A DNA stretch of 64,000 nucleotides from Zobellia uliginosa. GTDB lineage: Bacteria > Bacteroidota > Bacteroidia > Flavobacteriales > Flavobacteriaceae. Of this stretch, positions 7,561 through 16,496 are shown one piece after another. The notes beneath the pieces are model-generated. The model was not told where the DNA came from. It made no database searches and saw nothing but the letters and a program-made list of their open reading frames with translations. Every line of letters begins with the position of its first letter. The stretch's first letter is position 1. The translations under genes and the position numbers were made by a program. The stretch lies in contig NZ_JAHKPY010000003.1 of NCBI RefSeq assembly GCF_018860745.1, forward strand, positions 1,128,062-1,192,061, written 5' to 3'.

Positions 7561-8205
7561 ATGGATTATTCTGAAAATACGGTTTCTTACACCACCACTA
7601 ATAGCTATGCTACGTTAAACTCGCTAACAAGTCAAACTAAAAACGTTTGGATCGTACTGCATGGCATTGGTTATTTAAGTCGATATTTCTTAAGGTATTT
7701 TGATGAACTGCCGCCTGAAGGAAACTATATTATTGCACCTCAAGCACCATCAAAATACTATTTAAACAATACGTACAGACGTGTTGGAGCCAGCTGGCTT
7801 ACTAAAGAAGGTACAGAACAAGAAACACAAAATGTTTTGGCCTATCTAGATGCGGTGTATGCCGCACAAGAGTTTCCGGAAAATTGTAATTTTATAATAC
7901 TTGGGTACTCACAAGGAGTTTCGATTGCCACAAGATGGGTAGCTCAAAGAAAGATAAAGTGCAATCAATTAGTGCTTTATGCTGGAGGTATTCCTAATGA
8001 ATTAAAAGCATCTGACTTTAGTTTCTTAAAAGAAAATCACACCAAGGTGACTACACTGGTTGGTGATACAGATAAATATATAACTAAAGAGAGACGGGAA
8101 ACCGAATCAAAAAAAATAGAACATCTATTTGGAGGAAAGGCCCAACAAATTTTCTTTGAAGGCGGGCACGAAATAAAAAAAGAACTCATCCTAAATCTAG
8201 TATAA
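7561..8205 (+). CDS. alpha/beta-hydrolase (carboxylesterase/phospholipase type)
   Basis: A 214-residue cytoplasmic alpha/beta hydrolase. The catalytic triad can be read: Ser in the nucleophile elbow GYSQG (about residue 120), Asp in VGDTDKYI (about 177), and His in EGGHEI (about 205). An early segment VWIVLHGIGYLSRYF holds the oxyanion-side HG motif. The closest general family is the phospholipase/carboxylesterase group of small esterases; the substrate is unknown. Its TAA overlaps the ATG of the next gene by one base (TAATG). It is transcribed divergently from the thioesterase. Confidence 0.85.
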   Translation: MDYSENTVSYTTTNSYATLNSLTSQTKNVWIVLHGIGYLSRYFLRYFDELPPEGNYIIAPQAPSKYYLNNTYRRVGASWLTKEGTEQETQNVLAYLDAVYAAQEFPENCNFIILGYSQGVSIATRWVAQRKIKCNQLVLYAGGIPNELKASDFSFLKENHTKVTTLVGDTDKYITKERRETESKKIEHLFGGKAQQIFFEGGHEIKKELILNLV

Positions 8206-8714
8206 TGAACAAAACGCTTGTTTTAGAAAATGAATTGGTGAAGCTTGTTCCATTAAAAAAAGAACACAATAAAGAACTCTGGCCAATTGCACAGCAAGTA
8301 GACCTTTACAAATATGGTTCTAATGATGTCTCTACAATTCAAAAATTAGAGAACTATACAGAGACCGCTTTGACCGAAGAAAAGCAGAAAAAATCTATTC
8401 CTTTCGTTATTTATAATAAAATAACCAACGATTGCATAGGTAGTACCCGTTTTGGTCATATTGACCATAAAAACAGAGTATTACATATTGGTTGGACGTG
8501 GATTTCTCCAGTCTCCCGTGGTACTGGTTTTAACCATCAAATGAAATTCTTGATGTTAAGCTACGCTTTTGAAAAGATGAATTTTGAAAAAGTGGAATTC
8601 CGAATTGATGAGCGAAACATACGTTCTAGAAAAGCGGTAGAAAAATTAGGGGCGAGTTTAGAAGGAATCCTAAGAAAGAACGTCATCACCAAAAGTGGTT
8701 TCAGAAGAAGTTGA
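8205..8714 (+). CDS. GNAT N-acetyltransferase, truncated by in-frame TGA
   Basis: RimJ/RimL-like GNAT protein. The acetyl-CoA-binding core is intact: IGWTWISPVSRGTGFNHQ around residues 95-112, then RIDERNIRSRKAVEKLGA near 130-148. The frame stops at TGA 8712-8714 after 169 residues, yet the same frame then encodes 23 more residues typical of the family C-terminus (YGILKEEWNDIKQ) and stops at 8781-8783, overlapping the next ATG. The original gene was therefore about 192 residues. The lost part is the last strand and helix, so the product may be impaired. Confidence 0.85.
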   Translation: MNKTLVLENELVKLVPLKKEHNKELWPIAQQVDLYKYGSNDVSTIQKLENYTETALTEEKQKKSIPFVIYNKITNDCIGSTRFGHIDHKNRVLHIGWTWISPVSRGTGFNHQMKFLMLSYAFEKMNFEKVEFRIDERNIRSRKAVEKLGASLEGILRKNVITKSGFRRS

Positions 8715-8783
8715 TGCTGTTATGGAATTTTGAAAGAAGAATGGAACGATATTAAACAAGCAAAATTTAAAGACTTTATATGA
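8715..8783 (+). pseudogene. in-frame remnant of the GNAT C-terminus
   Basis: Twenty-three sense codons continue the acetyltransferase frame after the internal TGA, then a TGA overlaps the ATG of the VOC gene (ATGA). The tail reads as a normal GNAT C-terminus, which points to a recent nonsense substitution or a base-call error rather than a frameshift. Confidence 0.7.
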
Positions 8784-9169
8784 ATCAAGCCATAGCACAA
8801 GTAACCCTAGTAGTTAAAGATTATGATGAAGCCATTGACTTCTACACTAATAAATTAGGCTTTAAATTGGTAGACAACATTCAATTAGATGATAACAAAA
8901 GGTGGGTTACGGTATCTCCTCCCAGTCTAAACGGGCTTTCATTACTGCTCGCAGAAGCCACGAATGAGGAACAGAGAAAGGCCATAGGTAACCAAACTGG
9001 TGGGCGTGTTTTTCTATTTCTGCACACCGATGATTTTTGGCGAGATTACAAAAAAATGAAAGACCAAGGTGTAGAATTCAACGAAGACCCTCGTGAAGAG
9101 CCCTACGGAACCGTTGTCGTATTTAAAGATTTATACGGAAACCTCTGGGACCTTATCGAAAGAAAATAG
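8780..9169 (+). CDS. VOC (glyoxalase/bleomycin resistance) family protein
   Basis: A 129-residue vicinal-oxygen-chelate protein with two beta-alpha-beta-beta-beta modules: AQVTLVVKDYDEAIDFYTNKLGFKL (residues 4-28, quoted in two parts: AQVTLVVKDYDEAIDF and YTNKLGFKL) and VFLFLHTDDFWRDYKKM, ending FKDLYGNLWDLIE with the usual C-terminal metal-ligand Glu. The canonical first His position is Gln in AQVTL, so metal binding may differ from glyoxalase I. Substrate is unknown. The start overlaps the end of the ancestral GNAT frame, so esterase, GNAT and VOC form one tightly packed operon. Confidence 0.85.
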   Translation: MNQAIAQVTLVVKDYDEAIDFYTNKLGFKLVDNIQLDDNKRWVTVSPPSLNGLSLLLAEATNEEQRKAIGNQTGGRVFLFLHTDDFWRDYKKMKDQGVEFNEDPREEPYGTVVVFKDLYGNLWDLIERK

Positions 9170-9173
9170 TTTG

Positions 9174-10424
9174 CTAAAATCTTCTATCCGGAGAAAAGGC
9201 ATCGATATTCATTGATGTATTGCGGCCATCTACTATTTCAGAAACCAATTTACCAGTAGCTGGTCCTAGACTCCATCCCATCATAGCATGACCCGTAGCG
9301 AAGGTTAAATTAGTCCAATTGGAAGATCGCCCAATATAGGGAAGTCCGTCTGGCGAAACTGGGCGCAATCCTGTTTTTACACTCGCAATTTCATTTGCGT
9401 TTATATCTACGGTAGGATAAAAGTTTTTTGCTCCACTGGCAATAGCCATAACTCGCTCTTTTCTAACAAAATCGTTGTTGCCAGAAAACTCCATTGTGCC
9501 GGCAAACCGTGTGAAACCATCCATTGGTGTGACCGCCATTTTTGACTCCATAAGAATAGCAGGAATGGATATTCCTGTGGGCCTTGCAACATTTATACTA
9601 TAGCCCTTACCTCCTTGCAGAGGTAAGTCCATCTTAATTTTTTTAGCGATACTGCCACTCCATGAGCCGGCTGCAAGTATTACTTCATCTGCAGTATAAC
9701 TAGCTTTTGAAGTTTTAATCTCCTGAATACGATTTCCTTTTACTTCTAAATCCAGAACTTCTTCATTCGTTCTAATCTTTACTCCTGCGCTTTTTAGATA
9801 AGCGACTATCTTAGGCATAAACTGAGTTGGCGTAGAATGTGCATCACATTCATAGTGAATAGCTCCTTTTGCATCTATAGCGACCTCCGGTTCTAGTTCT
9901 GCCAATTGTTTCTGATCTAGTTCCTGTACTTCTAGGCCAAGAAAACTGGCTTTTTTGGCCACATCTTTCTCATGAAGATAAGCCTCTTGAGTTTTATAAA
10001 GCATCAATAATCCTTTACGCTCCAATTGAAAATCTCCCAAATCACCCGAAGCTTTTATAGCCCCAAAAAGTTCTCTACTCAGAACATTGATGTCTTTAAT
10101 AATAGGAATAGCTTTAGCCACTTTTTCTTTGGTAGATGATTTATGAAAATACCATGACCATTTAAAGAACTCGGTATCCCATCTAGGTTTCATATAAAAA
10201 GGACTAGCAGAATTAAACATCATCTTAATACCCTTGGCAATCATGCCAGGCGATGCCAGTGGAATAATGTGACTAGGAGTAATGTAACCTGCATTTACAA
10301 ACGAAGCTCCAGATGTAATATCAGATTTATCTATTACCGTAACATCATGACCTTCCTTGCTTAAGAAATATGCAGAACTTAACCCCACAATTCCTCCTCC
10401 TACTATGATAACTTTCTTACTCAA
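9174..10424 (-). CDS. FAD-dependent D-hydroxyproline dehydrogenase (DadA-like)
   Basis: DAO/DadA-type flavoprotein of 416 residues. The N-terminal dinucleotide fold is GGGIVGLSSAYFLSKEG (residues 8-24) with the acidic end of strand two in VTVIDKSD. A C-terminal FAD motif is SVKTGLRPVSPDGLPYIG. In this operon the likely reaction is oxidation of cis-4-hydroxy-D-proline to 1-pyrroline-4-hydroxy-2-carboxylate, the step after the epimerase. On sequence alone it could be a D-amino acid dehydrogenase of other specificity. It is the last gene of the hydroxyproline operon, 14 bases after the epimerase gene. Confidence 0.88.
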   Translation of the reverse strand: MSKKVIIVGGGIVGLSSAYFLSKEGHDVTVIDKSDITSGASFVNAGYITPSHIIPLASPGMIAKGIKMMFNSASPFYMKPRWDTEFFKWSWYFHKSSTKEKVAKAIPIIKDINVLSRELFGAIKASGDLGDFQLERKGLLMLYKTQEAYLHEKDVAKKASFLGLEVQELDQKQLAELEPEVAIDAKGAIHYECDAHSTPTQFMPKIVAYLKSAGVKIRTNEEVLDLEVKGNRIQEIKTSKASYTADEVILAAGSWSGSIAKKIKMDLPLQGGKGYSINVARPTGISIPAILMESKMAVTPMDGFTRFAGTMEFSGNNDFVRKERVMAIASGAKNFYPTVDINANEIASVKTGLRPVSPDGLPYIGRSSNWTNLTFATGHAMMGWSLGPATGKLVSEIVDGRNTSMNIDAFSPDRRF

Positions 10425-10438
10425 TTCTTCTTTCTGTT

Positions 10439-11446
10439 TTATATAACCTGAAACCCATGTGCATAAGGGTCGTCGTCATCAATTGTAATGGTATTATGGC
10501 CGTATATTCTGGCCCAACCTTGAATGCTGGGGTAAATAGCTTTCTTACCTTCTAAAAGAGTCTCCTCTTCTACTCTACCTGTAAACTTTGAACCTATGAA
10601 GCTTTCATGAATGAACTCCTCTCCTATTTTTAATTTTCCTTTGGCGTACCATTGTGCCATTCTCGCTGAAGTTCCCGTGCCGCAAGGCGATCTATCTATC
10701 GCCTTATCCCCATAGAAAACAGCATTACGAGCGGTTGCTTCGGGAGAAATAGTATCTCCTGTCCACAAAATATGACTTACGCCATTAATGGTTTTATCCT
10801 CAGGATGGACGAATGCATTGGGATATTTTAAATTTATTTTATCGCGGATTTCTTGACTCAACTGAACCAGCTTTCCTGCTGAAAAATCTTGAATACCTGA
10901 AAAATTTAACTGTGGGTCTATTATGGCATAAAAATTACCGCCATATGAAACATCAAACACCAATTCACCTAAATCAGAACTTTCAATCGTTAAATCAGTA
11001 GCGGCCAAATATGATTTTACATTTGTCAATTTTACCCAATCTACTTTATTTCCTGTCTGCTGATAGGTGATTTTTACCAGACCGGCTGGGGTTTCCATTC
11101 GTATTTCACCCGCCTTTTTCGGTTTTAACAAACCTTCTTCAATACCTATGGTGATGGCTCCAATAGTTCCATGACCACACATAGGCAGACACCCACTGGT
11201 TTCTATAAACAGAATACCAAAGTCATTTTCAGGATTTGCTGGTGGATAAAAAATGCTACCACTCATCATATCATGACCACGAGGCTCGAACATTAACCCT
11301 TTACGAATCCAATCGTATTCTTTTAGGAAATACTGACGTTTTTCACTCATGGATGCACCTATAAGTTCAGGTCCTCCCTTAGCTACTACCCTTACTGGGT
11401 TTCCACAAGTGTGGGCATCAATACAGGTGAAAATCCGCGTCGCCAT
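10439..11446 (-). CDS. 4-hydroxyproline 2-epimerase
   Basis: Proline racemase superfamily enzyme (335 residues) that interconverts trans-4-hydroxy-L-proline and cis-4-hydroxy-D-proline by a two-base mechanism. Both catalytic cysteines are present: the first in PMCGHGTIGA near residue 88, the second in SPCGTGTSARMA near residue 255. Two cysteines separate true racemases/epimerases from the Ser/Thr-containing trans-3-hydroxyproline dehydratases. The start MATRIFTCIDAHTCGNPV matches family N-termini. Placement among a DAO-type enzyme, an oxoglutarate-semialdehyde dehydrogenase and a DapA-like deaminase supports hydroxyproline over proline. Confidence 0.93.
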   Translation of the reverse strand: MATRIFTCIDAHTCGNPVRVVAKGGPELIGASMSEKRQYFLKEYDWIRKGLMFEPRGHDMMSGSIFYPPANPENDFGILFIETSGCLPMCGHGTIGAITIGIEEGLLKPKKAGEIRMETPAGLVKITYQQTGNKVDWVKLTNVKSYLAATDLTIESSDLGELVFDVSYGGNFYAIIDPQLNFSGIQDFSAGKLVQLSQEIRDKINLKYPNAFVHPEDKTINGVSHILWTGDTISPEATARNAVFYGDKAIDRSPCGTGTSARMAQWYAKGKLKIGEEFIHESFIGSKFTGRVEEETLLEGKKAIYPSIQGWARIYGHNTITIDDDDPYAHGFQVI

Positions 11447-11474
11447 AATTCAAATAGTGCTACATGTTCTAATC

Positions 11475-13061
11475 TTACTCAATTTTTTTATTGGTATGCT
11501 CACTGTCCACAATTCGCATTATCGCGAGCGGATTCCCATCTTGTAATTCTTCAGGAAGTAATTCTTGTGGCCAATTTTGAAATGAAACAGGTCTAACCCA
11601 TCGCTTCACAGCTGATACTCCAACCGAAGTAAAACGGCTATCCGTACTGGCAGGAAAAGGTCCGCCATGTTGCATAGAGGGACAAACTTCTACTCCTGTT
11701 GGAACACCGTTGAAAATTAATCTTCCAACTCTTCCTTTTAAAGCGTCTACTGCTGAACTGTGTACTTTTAATTCGTCAGGACTTCCAAGAACGGTACCTG
11801 TTAATTGTCCTTCCAAACGGTTCAAAACTTCTGTCAACTCTTTTGAATCGGCACATCTTACCACAATGGAAAATGGCCCGAATACTTCTTGATGTAGTTT
11901 AGGGTTCTTTAAAAAATTAGCGCCATTAACGGTTAGCACTTTCTGTTTTGCATAATTTGGTGCTACTACCTTTTCATATTCTGCCACAACATCAGCACCA
12001 CCTTGACCTGAAAGCTCTTTTTTACCTTTTTCGTAGTTATTATAAATGTTTGGATGCAACATACAAGAAGGCTCCAATTTATCTATTTCTTCACCTAAAG
12101 CGTTTATAAAAACATCTAGCGATGTGCTTTTTATTCCCAAAATTAATCCTGGATTAGTACAAAATTGTCCAGCTCCCATCATAACCGAACTGGCATATTG
12201 TTTAGCCCAATCCTGACCTTTTTCACGCAAAGCCGAAGGTAAAACCACAACAGGGTTTATACTACCCATTTCAGCAAAAACCGGAATAGGTTCTTTTCGT
12301 TCGTTAGCCAATTTATAAAGCGCCGTACCACCTTTAATACTTCCTGTGAAGCCTACTCCTTTAACTTTAGGATGAAGCACCAACTGTTGTCCCACCTCAA
12401 TACCACTACTATTCAAATTAGAAAAAATACCGTCAGGCATACCCGTGCGCTCCGCTGCTTTAATTACTGCCGAAGAAACCAGTTCTCCAGTACCAGCATG
12501 CATAGGGTGACTTTTTACAATTACCGGACAACCAGAAGCCAAAGCACTTGCGGTATCACCACCCGCAGTAGAAAATGCAAACGGAAAATTACTTGAACCA
12601 AAAACAGCTATAGGGCCAATAGGAAGCAACATTTTACGTAAATCTGTTTTGGCCATTGGCTGTCTATCTGGTTGGGCCGTATCTATCGTAGCCTCTACCC
12701 ACGAACCTTCTTTTAGCAATTGAGCAAAAGCCCGCAACTGCCCCATAGTACGCCCACGTTCACCAACAGCTCTACCTTCTGGCAATCCAGACTCTTTACA
12801 ATACGCCCTTATCAATTCATCACCAAGAGCTTCAATCTCTTCTGCTATAGCTTCTAAAAATTCTGCTTTCTTAGCTCCTGAAAAGTTTTTGTAAGTCTGA
12901 AAAGCTTCGTGAGCTTTACCCACAGCCTTATTTATTTCCTCCTTTGTGGCCTCATAAAAAGTCCATTCCGTTTCCAAATTAAGCTTTGGGTCAAAGGTTT
13001 TATATGTATCACTTCCAATAGATGAAAGCTCATTTCCAATATAGTTTTTTCCTGTAATCAT
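11475..13061 (-). CDS. 2,5-dioxopentanoate (alpha-ketoglutarate semialdehyde) dehydrogenase
   Basis: NAD(P)-dependent aldehyde dehydrogenase of 528 residues, the length of the NADP-type 2,5-dioxopentanoate dehydrogenase subfamily. The catalytic Cys is in GAGQFCTNPG near residue 301, the general-base Glu in FAEMGSIN about 35 residues earlier, and the cofactor loop in GFTGSIKGG. It oxidises 2,5-dioxopentanoate to 2-oxoglutarate, the last step of hydroxyproline breakdown (also used for sugar acids). It follows the DapA-like gene after a 154-base gap that holds nothing I recognise and precedes the epimerase by 28 bases. Confidence 0.92.
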   Translation of the reverse strand: MITGKNYIGNELSSIGSDTYKTFDPKLNLETEWTFYEATKEEINKAVGKAHEAFQTYKNFSGAKKAEFLEAIAEEIEALGDELIRAYCKESGLPEGRAVGERGRTMGQLRAFAQLLKEGSWVEATIDTAQPDRQPMAKTDLRKMLLPIGPIAVFGSSNFPFAFSTAGGDTASALASGCPVIVKSHPMHAGTGELVSSAVIKAAERTGMPDGIFSNLNSSGIEVGQQLVLHPKVKGVGFTGSIKGGTALYKLANERKEPIPVFAEMGSINPVVVLPSALREKGQDWAKQYASSVMMGAGQFCTNPGLILGIKSTSLDVFINALGEEIDKLEPSCMLHPNIYNNYEKGKKELSGQGGADVVAEYEKVVAPNYAKQKVLTVNGANFLKNPKLHQEVFGPFSIVVRCADSKELTEVLNRLEGQLTGTVLGSPDELKVHSSAVDALKGRVGRLIFNGVPTGVEVCPSMQHGGPFPASTDSRFTSVGVSAVKRWVRPVSFQNWPQELLPEELQDGNPLAIMRIVDSEHTNKKIE

Positions 13062-13215
13062 AGTATGGTATTTCTGCTCTTTAAAATAGGCATGAAGCTA
13101 CTATATTTGGGGTTAAGCACCAAGAATTTACTAGAAAGACTTTTACTCACCAAATAACTTCAACAAGCTTTTTTTATACACGTAATTGAAAAAATCCACC
13201 TAAATTTCAATGAGA

Positions 13216-14154
13216 TTACGCCAACTGCTTATTTAGTACAGTCAAATTTTTATAATCTGGTAATTGAGGTCTACTTTTTAGCCCGTCTTGTATTACTTTC
13301 AAAACCCTGTCTCGTTCTTCACCTTGCAATGGAAGTCTTGGTTTTCTCACAATTTCGGTACCAATGCCTGTAGCAACTTCTGCCAACTTAATATTCTGAA
13401 CCAATTGCGGACTTATATCTAGCTCTAATAATGGTAGGAACCATCGGTAAATCTCAGTAGCCTCTTTAGCATAACCAGCTTTGGCCAGTTCATAAATAGC
13501 AACGGTCTCTGCTGGAAAAGCACAAACAAGACCTGCTACCCAACCATCGGCACCCATAAAGAGACTTTCTAAAGCTAATGGGTCTACTCCCGTTAAAATG
13601 CTTAAATCGGCACCAAATTCATTACGCAAACGTCCAATATTTATGATATCTCTTGTTGACTCTTTTACCGCCGTGATGTTTTTTAATTCAAGTAGTTCTT
13701 TAAACATGCTTACGGTTACTTCAATTTTGTAGTCTACAGGATTATTATAAATCATAATAGGAAGCTCGGTACTACTGGCTATTTCTTTAAAATATTGAAC
13801 GGTTTCATTATCCGTAGATTTATAGCGCATTGGAGGAAGAATCATAAGTCCGTCTGCACCGCTATCTTCAGCATCGTTAACCGCTTGAAGGGCAACTTTC
13901 GTTGCCTGTTCTGCAATAGTCATTATTACCGGAATCTTACCGTCAACTATTTGAATTGTTTCTTTTATAAGTACCTTTTTTTCATCTGCAGTCAAAGTAC
14001 TTGCCTCACCAAGAGAACCTCCTAAAACAATTCCGTGAACCCCAGCTTCTACTTGAGCTTCTATATTGGTACGGAACATCTTTAGATCAAGCGTATCATC
14101 TTCATTAAATTTTGTAGTCACCGCTGGCATAACGCCTTTCCATTCAAATTTCAT
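13216..14154 (-). CDS. DapA-family lyase, likely 1-pyrroline-4-hydroxy-2-carboxylate deaminase
   Basis: Dihydrodipicolinate synthase/N-acetylneuraminate lyase family TIM barrel, 312 residues. The Schiff-base Lys is in ITAVKESTRD near residue 163, the catalytic Tyr in MIYNNP near 135, and the substrate-carboxylate loop is GGSLGEAST near 45-53. Beside the other three enzymes it most likely deaminates 1-pyrroline-4-hydroxy-2-carboxylate to 2,5-dioxopentanoate. DapA itself is less likely because the operon has no lysine genes. It is the first gene of the operon, divergent from the AraC regulator. Confidence 0.88.
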   Translation of the reverse strand: MKFEWKGVMPAVTTKFNEDDTLDLKMFRTNIEAQVEAGVHGIVLGGSLGEASTLTADEKKVLIKETIQIVDGKIPVIMTIAEQATKVALQAVNDAEDSGADGLMILPPMRYKSTDNETVQYFKEIASSTELPIMIYNNPVDYKIEVTVSMFKELLELKNITAVKESTRDIINIGRLRNEFGADLSILTGVDPLALESLFMGADGWVAGLVCAFPAETVAIYELAKAGYAKEATEIYRWFLPLLELDISPQLVQNIKLAEVATGIGTEIVRKPRLPLQGEERDRVLKVIQDGLKSRPQLPDYKNLTVLNKQLA

Positions 14155-14178
14155 TTGGTCAATTTTTAATTACACCCT

Positions 14179-14186
14179 CAAAATTA
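14179..14186 (-). promoter_or_regulatory. -7 box (TAATTTTG) of the hydroxyproline operon
   Basis: A perfect TAnnTTTG match on the minus strand, 24 bases before the DapA-like ATG. A second identical box lies at 14222-14229. Neither has a TTG at 17-23 bases, as could be expected if the divergent AraC-type regulator activates the operon from the 142-base intergenic region. Confidence 0.4.
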
Positions 14187-14296
14187 ATAGAAGAAAGTGA
14201 GTACTAATTAGAGCATATTATCAAAATTATATACTATATTATCCATCATTAAACCAATATACCTACTATTTGACTTAAATACGCTTAATTTATACA

Positions 14297-15151
14297 ATGA
14301 AAGTACATCCTTTTCAAATTCCAAAACCGCTACACCAGAATCTAATAGTTCAGGTAGACCGGGAGATGGTTTTCTATGATAAACTGCATCAGCATGCAGA
14401 AATACAACTGACTCTAATTGTTAATGCAAAAGGAAAATTGATTGTTGGCGATAGCATTCACCCATTTGAGGATGGCGATTTTTTTGTGATTGGTCCTCAT
14501 AGTCCGCATTTATTCAAAAATGATAGTATAGATGAAATAGCCCATAGAATTTCATTATTCTTTACGGAAACTACTTTTGGAGAATCATTTTTTGAATTAC
14601 CAGATTTGGAGGAGTTGCACCCCCTTTTTAATGTTTCAAAAGAAGGCTTTAAGGTTTTAGGAGATACGAAAGATATTGAAAATGCTATGAAACAGCTTCC
14701 AAATTTGCAAAAACTAGATCGTTTCATTTGCTTTTTCAATTTACTGAAAAACCTGTGTTATGCAGATAAAAAAACCTTGACAAACTTTGTGTCTTCAAAG
14801 AAAATGGGGAGTTCCCAAGGAGAACGTATGCAAACCATTTTTGATTATGTAGTAACCAACTTTCAAAATGAAATTGATTTAAATACAGTATCTAGTAAAG
14901 TACATATGACACCCAATGCCTTTTGTAAATTTTTTAAACAGCATACCAACAAGACTTTTTTTCAATTCTTGATAGAGCTTCGTATAGAGCATGCGTGTCA
15001 ATTATTAAATCGAGCAGACGACCAAAATTCCATTCTAGAAATTTCAGAACAATCCGGATTTTCATCGATTTCTAACTTCAACAGACAGTTTAAAAAATTA
15101 AAAGGTGTGATTCCGTCACGATTTGCTGCTCAACATAAAAAGTCTACTTAA
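14297..15151 (+). CDS. AraC-family regulator of the hydroxyproline operon
   Basis: A 284-residue regulator. An N-terminal cupin-like sensing domain (residues 20-110; HQHAEIQLTLIVNAKG, GDFFVIGPHSPHLF) precedes a C-terminal AraC/XylS double helix-turn-helix (residues 180-280; MTPNAFCKFFKQHTNKTF, then ISEQSGFSSISNFNRQFKK). It is transcribed divergently from the four-enzyme operon, sharing a 142-base intergenic region with two -7 boxes on the other strand, so the operon is the most likely target and a pathway intermediate the likely ligand. It converges on the aldose epimerase gene with an 8-base gap. Confidence 0.9.
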   Translation: MKVHPFQIPKPLHQNLIVQVDREMVFYDKLHQHAEIQLTLIVNAKGKLIVGDSIHPFEDGDFFVIGPHSPHLFKNDSIDEIAHRISLFFTETTFGESFFELPDLEELHPLFNVSKEGFKVLGDTKDIENAMKQLPNLQKLDRFICFFNLLKNLCYADKKTLTNFVSSKKMGSSQGERMQTIFDYVVTNFQNEIDLNTVSSKVHMTPNAFCKFFKQHTNKTFFQFLIELRIEHACQLLNRADDQNSILEISEQSGFSSISNFNRQFKKLKGVIPSRFAAQHKKST

Positions 15152-15159
15152 AGCGGTAT

Positions 15160-16347
15160 TTAGTTCTTAGTAACACCAAATTTATAGGTACAATATGACG
15201 TATATGTTTCTCCCGGGTTTAATTGTGTACTAGGAAATTCAGGATGGTTAGGCGAATCTGGAAAATGTTGTGTTTCTAAACAAAAAGAACCTCTGCGCTC
15301 ATAAACATTACCACTTTTACCAATATCAGAGCCATCTAAAAAATTACCTGTATAAAACTGGACTCCAGGTTCAGAAGTATAAACCTCTAAAGTACGACCG
15401 CTAGTAGGCTCTACAACCCTAGCTGCAAAAGTCAAGCCTTCGCGGTTTTTAGGCACTTCACTTAGAACTAAGTTATGATCGTAACCATTACCCAATTCAA
15501 TTTGGTCATAATCAGTTTCAATATCCTTTCCTATAAGTTTTGGTGCTCGAAAATCAAAAGGAGTACCTGCCACATCTCTCAATTCTCCAGTTGGAATCAA
15601 GCCCTTATCCACCGGCGTGAATTTATCGGCATTCAATTGCACCACATGATCATAAACGTTACCCTTACCTTCTCCTTTAAGATTAAAGAATGAATGATTG
15701 GTAAGGTTTACATACGTGGGCTTATCCGTCTTTGCTTCGTAGCTTATTTGTAATTCATTATCATTTGTTAGTACATAACTAACCCTAACCTCTAGATTAC
15801 CAGGGTAACCTTCTTCCATATCAGGAGATGTGCGGCTAAAGCTAATTGCATTTTTAGACTGTTCCACAACTTTCCAAACTACACTTTCAAATCCTACTTC
15901 TCCTCCATGAAGGTGATTTTCATTGTTATTTATAGCTAAATCATACAATTTACCATCTAAAGAAAATTTTCCTTTAGCAATACGATTTCCATATCTACCG
16001 ATTGTAGCACCATAAAAATTCTTTTTCGCCCTATAGTCTTCTAAATTATTAAAACCCAGCACTACATCTTCAAAATTGCCATCCCTATCAGGTATATATA
16101 ATGAAACTAAACGTTGACCGTAGTTCGTAAAAGTAACCTCCATTCCATTGGCATTGGTCAGAGCATAGAACTTTACCGAATCTCCTTCTATAACTGTAGT
16201 AAAATCTTGGGGGTTAATATTCTTCTCGTATTTTGCTTTTGGCAGCTCGGAAACGGATTCGGTCATTTTTTCTTTTTTAATTTGATTACAGGAAAGGTTA
16301 ATGGTTCCTGCTAAGCTACAGGCTATTAGTAGTTTTAAAATTCTCAT
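15160..16347 (-). CDS. aldose 1-epimerase (galactose mutarotase), predicted lipoprotein
   Basis: Galactose mutarotase family, 395 residues, with a lipoprotein signal peptide (lipobox NLSC, Cys about residue 20), so it acts outside the cytoplasm or at a membrane surface. The family core is intact: GRYGNRIAKGKF, NNENHLHGG (His), VNLTNHSFFNL (His), the sugar-contacting EPGVQFYTGNF, and the general-base Glu in FCLETQHFPDSPN. Enzymes of this kind interconvert alpha and beta anomers of galactose, glucose or other aldoses. No sugar operon is adjacent; it may support exported polysaccharide degradation elsewhere. Confidence 0.92.
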   Translation of the reverse strand: MRILKLLIACSLAGTINLSCNQIKKEKMTESVSELPKAKYEKNINPQDFTTVIEGDSVKFYALTNANGMEVTFTNYGQRLVSLYIPDRDGNFEDVVLGFNNLEDYRAKKNFYGATIGRYGNRIAKGKFSLDGKLYDLAINNNENHLHGGEVGFESVVWKVVEQSKNAISFSRTSPDMEEGYPGNLEVRVSYVLTNDNELQISYEAKTDKPTYVNLTNHSFFNLKGEGKGNVYDHVVQLNADKFTPVDKGLIPTGELRDVAGTPFDFRAPKLIGKDIETDYDQIELGNGYDHNLVLSEVPKNREGLTFAARVVEPTSGRTLEVYTSEPGVQFYTGNFLDGSDIGKSGNVYERRGSFCLETQHFPDSPNHPEFPSTQLNPGETYTSYCTYKFGVTKN

Positions 16348-16459
16348 ATCAATAAGTACATCTGGATTTGGTCAAACCTCAGGCAAGTTAACTAAAAAAG
16401 TAATAAACCAACACACGTAATTATTGCCTAGCCAGCAGACCTGTTCTATTTGTTTTCGT

Positions 16460-16467
16460 TAATTTTG
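16460..16467 (+). promoter_or_regulatory. -7 box (TAATTTTG) of the M28 peptidase gene
   Basis: A perfect TAnnTTTG match on the plus strand, 29 bases before the ATG. No TTG is present at the usual -33 spacing. Confidence 0.35.
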
Positions 16468-16496
16468 GGAACTTTTGAAAGCATAACTCATATAAC

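Noticed and set aside
13795-14025. 76-residue plus-strand ORF opposite the DapA-like gene
   Set aside because: Antisense shadow; Cys/Phe-rich and without family resemblance.
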